Both the position numbers and the translations under genes were made by a program. This document shows, piece by piece, positions 55,936 through 64,000 of a stretch of DNA of 64,000 nucleotides (the stretch's first letter is position 1; each line of letters opens with the position of its first letter). The stretch comes from Topomyia yanbarensis (lineage: Eukaryota; Arthropoda; Insecta; Diptera; Culicidae): the NCBI RefSeq assembly GCF_030247195.1, contig NC_080672.1:393035037-393099036 (forward strand). The letters run 5' to 3'. The notes under the pieces were generated by a model, which did not search any database, was not told the origin of the DNA, and was given only the letters and a program-made list of their open reading frames with translations.

Positions 55936-56924
55936 CCCAGGGCACGCCAGGCACACCAGCTGGAAGCGGTGAATGTAACTGTGTAGCGTGCAATGAGCCC
56001 GATTCGGCGGGAAACATGGTGCAATGTGACCATTGTAATAGTTGGTGGCATATGACGTGCGCCGGAGTAACCGACTCAGTCGCAGACCGACCGTGGACAT
56101 GTCGCAGATGTTTGCCGGAAATCGTATCGATTCAATCGAACTCTACTGTCAGGAAGCTCCGTCTCGATCTTAAGCTCAAGCAGCTGGAGGAGCAGCGAGC
56201 CGTAGAACAAAAGTTTGTAGATGAAAAGTATAAGCTTCTGAATAGCCATCTGGAAGAACCCGACGAGTCTGCCAGTCAACGTGGAAAGGTTAGTCGAGTG
56301 GAGAAAGTCGAGCAAGTTAAGCAGTGGTTGAAATGCAGTGCAGATCAGACCGAAAGCGCGGATACAGCAGCTTCATCGATATTGCCGAGTGAACCACGAA
56401 AGCGAGAAGAGCGACTATGTGATCTGACCCGCACACAACACGTTGATGATCAAAACCAGGTGGCGAAACTCCGTTTACCTGAACAGCTGGAACTCTTGGC
56501 GGAACAACTGCGTCAACAGCAAACCTTCGCTGGAGAACGACGTCGGTCATTAGATATGCATCCCGAGCAGCATATGCAGCAGCCAGCACCCTCGTTGTGG
56601 AAAATTTCACCAGAGTTTAACAATAGTCGTTTGCAGATGAAAAAGCAAACTTCTATGTCAGGTAACGATCAAGGTAATAGCAAAAAGCTTATCTCAGGTA
56701 AAACTTACCATCTCGGTCAGGAAAATGATCGCAAGTGTGATGGGACTGAGTTCATTAACCCCTTGTTTAAGCAATTTGGGCCCAGCTCAACTAGTGGTCA
56801 AAATGCAACACAAAATTTATTGCAATACACCCCAACGCCATCTCAAATCGCGGCTAGACAAGTTATGTCTCGTGACCTACCGTCCTTCTCTGGCAGCCCT
56901 ACCGACTGGCCAGTATTTTTTTAG
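55929..56924 (+). pseudogene. BEL Gag with N-terminal PHD finger
   Basis: Starts at the ATG 19 bases after the LTR. The first 60 residues hold a C4HC3 PHD finger (CNCVAC, QCDHC, WWHMTC, WTCRRC; about 55975-56115), a fold that in host proteins reads histone tails. A charged coiled-coil-like stretch (about 56150-56260) and a Gln-rich region follow. The frame ends at TAG 56922-56924, right after seven T residues, exactly where the Gag-type DUF1759 domain should continue (SGSPTDWPVFF). The continuation is found one base further on in the +1 frame, so this is either a one-T insertion or a +1 frameshift site. PHD fingers are known in some insect BEL Gag proteins. Confidence 0.85.
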
Positions 56925-59361
56925 TAATTTTATGAATTCTACATTGGCGTGTGGCTATAGCCCAGCAGAAAACGTCGTGCGACTCCAAAGGTGTCTGAAG
57001 CCACCAGCGCTTGATGCAGTCCGCAGTCGACTCCTTCTCCCAGAATCAGTTCCACACGTAATCGAAACACTTCGTCTTTTATACGGTCGCCCCGAGCTGC
57101 TCATAAACGCACTGCTGGAAAAGGTTCGCGCTGTTCCTCCGCCGAAAGCAGAGAAACTAGAATCTCTCATCGACTTTGGAATGGCGGTTCAAAGCCTGTG
57201 TGATCACCTAGAAGCTGCTGATCAACGTGCTCATCTTTCGAACCCTTCTTTGCTCATTGAACTAGTGGACAAGTTACCAGCGCATGTGAAGATGGAGTGG
57301 GCGTCACACTTGCAACGATTTCCCGAAGTGGATTTGAAAATCTTTGGGGAATTTATGTCGGGTATTGTACGATCGGCCAGTCGAGTCACACTCTATAGTG
57401 GTGGGTTCAGTCCAGAGGAAAAATTCAAGGTAAAGAAGGGAGCAGTTCACTCGCATGCCGATGCCGATGTTTCACCCGGGGTTAGCGCAAATATTGACAA
57501 GCCTTGTCTGGTATGCAACCGCCTCAACCATCGCTTGAAGGATTGTGATGTATTTAAGTCGCGTAGGGTAGAAGAAAGATGGCGTTTCGTCCAGGATCGA
57601 GGCATTTGTCGCATCTGCCTGAATTCACATGGACGGAGATCATGTAGGAATTCAATTCGATGTGGAGTAGGTGGATGCCAGTTTCGTCACCATCCTCTGT
57701 TGCATTCATCTCGTCCACTCTGTGCACCTACAACTGTATCACCGGTACCCTCAGCTGAGAATCACACGCACTCAAATCCTTCGCAATCCCTCTTCTTTCG
57801 CATAGTACCCGTAACGCTGCAAGGGCAGGGTGAAGCAATCGAAACATTCGCCTTTCTGGACGATGGCTCTTCACTCACTCTAATCGAAGAGGGATTGGTT
57901 CAGCAACTAGGTATAGATGGTACGGCACAACCTCTTTGTTTAAAATGGACTGGAAATATGTCGAGAACAGAACATCAATCAAAATTGGTACAGGTGGCCA
58001 TATCTCGCAACGGTCAGCCGAAAATGGTCCTACGAAATGCTAGAACGGTGAAGTCGCTTTCGCTGCCAAACCAAAGTTTAGACTTCAAGAGTTTGTCAGA
58101 AAAATACTTACATTTTCGAGGCCTCTCAGTTCCCAGCTACCAGAATGCAGTTCCCCGTATCTTGATAGGCCTGGACAATCTCCGTCTGACGGTTCCGTTG
58201 AAAACGAAAGAAGGGTTTATTGGCGAACCAGTCGCAGTAAAAACGAGGCTGGGATGGTGCATATATGGAGGGTCAGCTGTTGCTGGGATATCAAAGCATT
58301 CGTTGAACTTTCATACTTGCGAATGTTCGAATGATGAATCGTTGCACAACATGGTGAAGGATTACTTCTCATTTGAAGATGCAGGAACTAAACAAGAGTC
58401 TATGCTTGTACCGGCGGATGAACAAAGAGCCCTTGAAATCCTAGAACGCACTACAAAGAAAACCGGTGATAAATTCGAAACGGGATTGCTGTGGCGTTAT
58501 GATTTTCTCGAGTTTCCCGACAGCTACAGAATGGCGGTCAAACGACTCGAATGTTTAGAGCGGCGCATGGAGCGGGATCCTACATTGCGAGAAAATCTTC
58601 GAGCTCAGATTTCGAACTACATAGAAAAGGGATATGCGCATCGCGCCACCGAAGAGGAATTGAAGAAAGCTGATCCTAGACGGGTTTGGTATTTACCTTT
58701 GGGGGTGGTGATAAACCCGAAGAAGCCGAACAAGGTGCGAATGATCTGGGATGCGTCTGCAAAAGTGAATGGAGTCTCGCTCAACACAATGCTTCTCAAG
58801 GGTCCTGATCAGTTAGCGTCATTACCCGCTGTGCTCTTCCGTTTTCGTCAATTTCCCGTGGCAGTCTCGGCCGATATCAGAGAGATGTTTCACCAAATCT
58901 CTATACGTAAGGAGGACCGTCATGCGCAGAGGTTTCTATGGCGAAGCGACCCGTCGCACAAACCGGAGGTGCTTTTCATGGATGTTGCGACATTCGGCTC
59001 GGCTTGCTCGCCAGCATCAGCGCAGTATATAAAAAATAAGAATGCGATGGAGTTCGCCAGCAAATACCCGAGGGCCGTAGAAGGGATCACTAAAAACCAC
59101 TACGTGGACGATTTTCTCGACAGTTTCGAGAGCGAGGAGGAGGCAAAGGAGGTGTCTTGCCAAGTCAGAATGATCCACGCCATAGGAGGGTTTGACATTC
59201 GCAATTGGCAGTCAAACAGGGAAGCGGTTTTGAATATACTAGGGTCAGAAACTTCGCAGGAGAACAAGAACCTGAATCTGGAAAACGCGGAAGGATTGGA
59301 ACGGGTTTTGGGACTTCTATGGGTTCCAAGGTATGATATGCTCCGATTTCGACTGTCTTGA
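56915..59361 (+). pseudogene. BEL Gag C-terminus, protease and reverse transcriptase
   Basis: This frame continues the Gag domain (about 56920-57460), then a Cys/His-rich knuckle region (CLVCNRLNHRLKDC and CRICLNSHGRRSC, about 57505-57700), then a retropepsin-like protease with FLDDGSS (about 57850-58290), and an RT with WYLPLGVV, RMIWDASAK, VSADIREMFHQI and the catalytic YVDD at 59101-59112. The frame is lost near 59350 at a short T-run, where one T seems to be missing, and stops at 59359-59361. The RT copies element RNA in cytoplasmic particles; this copy could not make the full polyprotein without frame repair. Confidence 0.9.
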
Positions 59362-61283
59362 AAGACGAGTTACAGGTGATGATATTGCGCTGTGCTCGCC
59401 CAACGAAAAGGCAAGTACTTAAGTGCTTGATGAGTTTTTTTGATCCCCTTGGTTTGCTGGCTATGTTTACTGTGCACGGCAAAATTCTACTGCAGAATAT
59501 TTGGAGATCAGGAATTAGCTGGGATGATCAAGTAAACGATCAAACTAACGATCGTTGGCTAAATTGGATCAGCCAAATCAAAAACATACATAATTTCGAA
59601 ATTCCTCGCTGTTATTTCCGAGATGCTTCCATTAATCGATATCAGCACACCGAACTGCATATCTTTGTAGATGCCAGCGAAGAGGCATATGCTGCTGTGG
59701 CCTATCTCCGGACGATTAACACCGAAGGTGAACCAGAGTGTACGCTGGTTTCGGCGAAAACAAAGGTCGCACCACTAAAACCGATGTCGATCCCGCGCCT
59801 AGAGCTGCAGGCGGCCGTCCTTGGAGTGCGCTTGAAGCGTTGTATTATTGAAGGACATACTATTCCCATTTCGAGATGCGTTTTTTGGTCCGATTCCAGC
59901 ACAGTTCTTGCTTGGATCCGAGCAGATCATCGTCGTTACAAGCAATTTGTTGCCTTCCGTATCGGCGAAATCCTTGATTCTACAGAAGTGAACGAATGGC
60001 GGTGGGTACCATCCAAGCTCAACCCGGCGGATGCTGCGACGAAGTGGGGAAAGGGACCGCAATTTGACATGAAAGGCTCGTGGTTTCAAGGACCAGATTT
60101 CCTTAAAGAGGATGAAGAAAGGTGGCCAAAGTGCCATATACTTGCACCGACTACGGAGAAAGAAATGCGGTCCCTTCATCTGCATCATGGAATAGCACTA
60201 CCCATTAAGGTGATTGATGTCGGAAGATTTTCGAAATGGAATCGCATTCTACGTACAATGAGCTACGTTTACCGCTATCTTGGGAATTTGCATCTAAAAG
60301 TAAAAGGCCAGGCTCCGATTTCTGGGCATCTTACTCAAGACGAAATGAGAAAGGCTGAGATCTCGTTAATTAGAATGGTACAGTGGGAGACCTTTCCCGA
60401 CGAACTGGTCACACTCACCCAAAATTCGAAGGTTCCGTTGGAAGAGCGAAAGCCGATCGAAAAAAGCAGTGCCATCTACCAGGAATCACCAATGATAGAC
60501 GAATTCGGAATTCTTCGCATCGATGGTCGAATAAAGTCAGCCGAAAGTGCACCATATTCTGCTAAATTTCCCATCATTCTCCCCAAACAACATGAATTAA
60601 CAAAATTAATCATCAACCATTATCATCATATCTATCGACACGCCAATTCAGAAACCGTATTTAATGAATTGCGACAACGATACTATGTACCCCAACTACG
60701 GGCCGCAGTGAAGAGGGTAGCTAGAGATTGTCAATGGTGCAAAATATCAAAGACTCGTCCAAAGGTTCCGATGATGGCTCCTCTCCCGGGTGCACGACTG
60801 GCGTCATTTGTCCGTCCGTTCAGTTACGTGGGCCTTGATCTTTTTGGCCCCCTGCTCGTGAAGGTGGGAAGAAGTCAGGCTAAGAGATGGGTGGCATTGT
60901 TTACATGTTTGACCATAAGAGCAGTCCACGTCGAACTAGTTCATAGTCTAACTACAGAAGCCTGTGTGATGAGTGTCCGTCGCTTCGTCAGCCGGAGGGG
61001 TGCACCCATAGAGATTCACTCCGACAACGGCACTAACTTTCAAGGAGCAAGCCGCTTGCTGCAGGATCAGATTAGCAAACTCAATGAAGAGTTAGCAGCC
61101 ACGTTTACAAATTTAGCGACGAGATGGATGTTTATACCACCAGGTGCACCTCACATGGGTGGGCCCTGGGAGCGGATGGTACGATCGGTAAAAACAGCGA
61201 TGTTAGCGGCTAATTCGGTCCGAACCTTGGATGACGAAGCTCTGTTAACGTTGGTAGTCGAATTGTCAACTCGAGACCGCTAA
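59350..61283 (+). pseudogene. BEL RNase H-like/A17 region and integrase
   Basis: Continues after the second frame change. It has the conserved FFDPLGLLA motif of the Pao A17 region (near 59440), an RNase H-like part with FVDASEEAYAA (near 59665) and SDSSTV (near 59890), an H2C2 zinc-binding domain (H...H...CQWC, about 60620-60740), and a DDE integrase core with D in DLFGP (near 60836), D in SDNGTNF (near 61020) and E in WERMV (near 61170). It inserts the cDNA into the genome. The frame breaks again near 61265 and stops at 61281-61283. Confidence 0.9.
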
Positions 61284-61804
61284 CGTACCTCCCGTTGGAC
61301 TCCGAAGAACAGGAAGCTCTCACTCCTAATCACTTCCTTCTTGGAAGTTCCAGCGGAGCAAAGCAACCAGTAGTGGAACCTATAAACACAACAGCAGCAC
61401 TCCGAAGTTCCTGGAATCAAATTCAACAACAAGTGGATACTTTCTGGCATCGATGGGTGCGCGAGTATCTGCCAACACTCACACGACGTACTAAGTGGTT
61501 CGGCGATGTGAAACCGATCGCAGTGGGGGACTTGGTGTTCGTGGTGGATGATGTTAGAAGGAACGGTTGGATCCGGGGACGTGTGCAACATGCAGTGACG
61601 GGGCAAGATGGTCGAGTGAGACAGGCTGTGGTACAAACTAGTAAAGGTCTTATGCGTCGTCCAGTATCGAAGCTGGCACTGTTGGAGGTGTCTCAAACCA
61701 GTAAAACTGAACCCGGAACTGCCGGTACCCAGTGTTACGAGGGGGAGGATGTTGGATACTGGGCGCCCTGTCCGATCACTCATAAATGCACCACGAGGGT
61801 TTAG
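61268..61804 (+). pseudogene. BEL integrase C-terminal part (DUF5641-type)
   Basis: A third frame carries the segment after the integrase core: VNSRPLTYLPL near 61268, LTPNHFLLG near 61320, and the C-terminal domain W..DVKPIAVGDLVFVVDD...W..GRV..V..G.DG..R...V (about 61500-61690) typical of BEL polyproteins. It runs without a stop into the 3' LTR and ends at TAG 61802-61804, so the LTR supplies the stop codon. Confidence 0.85.
61739..61749 (+). promoter_or_regulatory. polypurine tract
   Basis: GAGGGGGAGGA lies directly before the 3' LTR, where plus-strand DNA synthesis is primed. Confidence 0.8.
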
Positions 61805-62176
61805 ATTGTCAGGTGCTGTCTCGGTTGACGTCCTACAAGCGGAAGCGGACAACTGTCATCATTCTCGTTGGAAACCAGAACGGAGTGGAGTTAAAACGTG
61901 TAGTAATAGTTTATTAACGCATTTTTTCCATATAAACTAAATTTGTTTCTACTTATAGTTAAATTGATTACTACTAAACTACTAAAACTAAATTGATTAT
62001 AACCTAAAACTTACTTGCTACACTAAATTTGTAAGTACATATTGTTGAAGATTAAAACTTATTGAACTAATTAAAATATATTATAGCTTAAAGCTATTCG
62101 CACAAATTAACCTGGATTTTATTGCGATTGCTAGAAAGAGTTAGTGTTCGGCAAACATCATTCGCCGTCCGGAACA
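61750..62176 (+). repeat. 3' LTR of the BEL element
   Basis: 427 bp, TGTTGGATACTGGGC...CGCCGTCCGGAACA, and intact as far as I can judge. It contains the roughly 110 bp middle segment missing from the 5' LTR. Confidence 0.93.
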
Positions 62177-62181
62177 ACAGG
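62177..62181 (+). repeat. target-site duplication ACAGG (right)
   Basis: Exact copy of 55516-55520 following the 3' LTR. Confidence 0.9.
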
Positions 62182-62257
62182 TGATAATCAAATTTAATAA
62201 TCGGATGCACCTTGAAAAAAGTCTCTGCAAAAGTTTAGTTCAAACTGACACTATTAA

Positions 62258-62775
62258 CCCTTTCATGCCCATCTTTTTTCTAGTGCATGTAGGGTTTCAA
62301 AACTATTTTTCTTTGAAAACGGCGGGATCAAGAAACACGAAAAGTCTTTTTTCATATAGATAGGTGATTCCCTTGCAGTGCTAGAAGCTGCTCAATTTTT
62401 ACTTTCTAATGCTCAATACAATTCACCTAGAATATTCACAATAGTCTAACTGAGTGGAAAACGTAGCCAAAGACAGTCTAAATTGATAAGTTTTAACAGT
62501 TTTCAATAATATTGTGTCATAGCGAGGACACATGAAAAATAATTTTTAGTCGTCAACGTGAACTGTCCCTGGCATCACTGCTCCATTGGAATCCAATTAG
62601 ACAAATTACTATAACTTCGGTTATAAAGCTGATCCTTGTAACTTTTAATACTCAAATGAAAGGCAATAGTCACATTAAATAGTCTAACTTGTTTTTGTGA
62701 GCAAATCTTGCCTCAATCAAAAGTTATAGCTATTTAAAAACGTTGTTGTCCACAAACAACATGGGCATGAATGGG
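62258..62775. mobile_element. piggyBac-type MITE with TTAA target
   Basis: Ends CCCTTTCATGCCCAT and ATGGGCATGAATGGG, inverted with one change, flanked by TTAA at 62254-62257 and 62776-62779. A TTAA duplication with CCC ends is the piggyBac signature. 518 bp, no gene. Confidence 0.85.
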
Positions 62776-62779
62776 TTAA

Positions 62780-63605
62780 GAGGTTACGCAAAACGACCAA
62801 AATGCAAAAGTTTCCACCCATGAAAAAACACAAAATGTCCCTTAGAATGTAATGAAACGTCGAGATCTTCTGCCACCCTGATTTTTTTTCAAAGATAGTC
62901 TTTATGGAACTTGGAAAATTCTGGATTTGAGTTGATACTGGGGTTTGAAAAGGCTGCTTTTAATTTATTTTCTATGCCAAATGTCTTAGAAATGCATGAA
63001 ACAAACCTTGCATCTTTTCGTAAAAAATTGTTCCCGGCTATTTTTAATTTTTAAACAGATATTTTCAAATAAAAATCAAAAAAAAAATTTTTTTTCGAAT
63101 AGACGGGTTTACTTACAACATTACACCAGATCTTGACATTATTTTTCGATTACGCTCATATGTTGCATTGGGATGTTTTTTTGGGGAAACCAAAACTTTT
63201 GAGGTGATCTGGTTCGAAATTTCAGCAAGATAAAATATTGGCTCTAGCGTATATCAAGAATACTGAGAAGACAATTTTAGGAACTGATTGGTGGATTGTT
63301 GATTATGATTTGAATTTTCGTTATATTCCAGACTGCACCACTCATCTTTTTGCACAAGCAAATGAAACAAAGATGCTTTTATGATCTATTGCTGATTAAG
63401 TTTTTCACATATTGCGGAACTCCTCCCGGCATCGAGTAAGCTTCAAATTTCATGATGCGGCATGGGGTTATTTTCTCGATGATAATTGATCTAGCTTACT
63501 CCACGATCTTACCGGTGGCCTGCTTTACTGCCCATAACCACATTTCCGTTCCCCTTGTTCCTATGAAACTGAAAAAACGAGCGGAGTTGTTTATTCTGCT
63601 CTACT
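62780..63605. other. no gene seen
   Basis: AT-rich spacer with an A/T tract near 63076-63096. No coding frame of note. Confidence 0.45.
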
Positions 63606-63665
63606 AAAGGCGACAGAAGACTACGCTACGGTCCTGTGACCGTAGCGTAGTCTTCTGTCGCCTTT
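63606..63665. repeat. perfect 28 bp hairpin, 4 base loop
   Basis: Arms 63606-63633 and 63638-63665 are exact reverse complements around CTGT. The left arm starts AAAGGCGACAGAAGACTACG. The right arm looks like the start of a hAT-like repeat that runs to 63868. Confidence 0.92.
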
Positions 63666-63868
63666 GGTGGAGTCTCAGTTATGCGTCTTTTTACTGTTTG
63701 CTTTGGCTTTTATCAGTTCGACATTCAAACAGTAATTTTATGTGTACCTGGTAATAATACTCCTATCCTGACTTATTTTATGACTTAACCTCACTTATTT
63801 TATAAAGCAGATCAAGATTTTAGCGCCCTTGGCGGGGGCCAACCTGGCCAACCGCACGCTACGGCTCT
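63638..63868. mobile_element. hAT-like MITE, tentative
   Basis: Left part GACCGTAGCGTAG..., right end GCACGCTACGGCTCTG, imperfect inverted ends of the CAGAGCCGTAGCGTG type. Its interior (about 63650-63790) resembles 55280-55390. No clean 8 bp duplication is seen, so the boundaries are tentative. Confidence 0.4.
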
Positions 63869-64000
63869 GACTAATACTTAAAGGACAAGTTAAGTATAAA
63901 GGTATTACCTGTAGATCTCGAAAGATTCCTGTTTCCGTTTTTCCACCGGATTCGTTTGTCAACAAAATTTAAAATGACGTGCCCCACGGTTGAAGTGATA
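63869..64000. other. window end, nothing seen
   Basis: No feature recognised in the last 130 bases. Confidence 0.4.

Larger units (their letters stand above)
55521..62176 (+). mobile_element. BEL/Pao LTR retrotransposon, young but frame-broken
   Basis: 5' LTR 55521-55910 (390 bp), 3' LTR 61750-62176 (427 bp), both TGTTGG...GGAACA, with a perfect ACAGG duplication. Gag with a PHD finger, then protease, RT, RNase H-like, integrase and C-terminal domain, all on the plus strand and in the usual BEL order. The first 240 bp of the two LTRs are identical and the last 76 bp differ at two sites, so insertion was recent. Three frame changes (near 56915, 59350 and 61270) break the single ORF expected of BEL. 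The middle of the 5' LTR is replaced by an inverted duplication. Confidence 0.93.

Noticed and set aside
61280..61852. 190-codon minus-strand frame
   Set aside because: It is the shadow of the BEL integrase C-terminal frame on the plus strand.
55264..63868. One hAT element of 8.6 kb carrying the BEL insertion
   Set aside because: The ends match over only about 15 bases, the 8 bp flanks agree at 5 of 8 positions, and the inner repeats run in direct and not inverted order.

Overview
The window looks like nuclear DNA of a mosquito, probably a culicine with a large, repeat-rich genome such as Aedes. Reasons: AT-rich spacer DNA, 55-64 bp GT-AG introns, an insect-type protein-coding gene, and a dense mix of element types known from mosquitoes (BEL/Pao with a PHD-finger Gag, RTE/JAM1-like and R1-like LINEs, Tc1/mariner transposases, a Feilai-like tRNA SINE, Penelope-like fragments, many MITEs). 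The species call is inference. Nothing bacterial, organellar or CRISPR-like is present.

Only two host genes are supported well. One is an apparently intronless gene at 10475-11104 (+) for a 209-residue multipass membrane protein that I do not recognise; it has an AATAAA signal just downstream. The other is at about 46910-48501 (+), with three exons visible, and encodes a protein with two tandem CAP/SCP domains (GAPR-1-like). Its second domain has lost both histidines of the usual CAP cavity. The first visible exon is open back to a splice acceptor, so more 5' exons probably lie upstream.

The rest is mobile DNA in layers. 1-10 kb: a LINE ORF2 with one stop codon, gag-like and RT debris, hAT MITEs. 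12-17 kb: several MITEs with terminal inverted repeats (TIRs), some nested. 21.15-24.76 kb: a complete but dead Tc1-like element with TA duplications and doubled (IR/DR) ends. 25.2-32.5 kb: a roughly 7.3 kb structure with about 0.5 kb inverted ends, each carrying what looks like an inward-facing CRE/TATA/Inr promoter; the right one is interrupted by a hAT MITE. It also holds Penelope-like fragments. 32.6-41 kb: small MITEs, a Helitron-like fragment, a mariner-like pseudogene, SINE heads. 41.29-46.17 kb: a 4.9 kb fold-back element whose long inverted arms hold about 15 and 7 copies of a roughly 151 bp satellite. 49.5-53.8 kb: decayed RTE-like, R1-like and Tc1-like genes. 55.52-62.18 kb: a young BEL/Pao retrotransposon with a perfect 5 bp target duplication (ACAGG), three reading-frame breaks and a strange inverted duplication inside its 5' LTR. 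62.26-62.78 kb: a piggyBac-type MITE.

The most notable signals are the satellite-bearing fold-back element, the paired inward promoters, the rearranged BEL LTR, and the recurrence of near-perfect hairpins with 4-24 base loops that suggest a snap-back or template-switch process. All calls come from reading the sequence; no database search was run.
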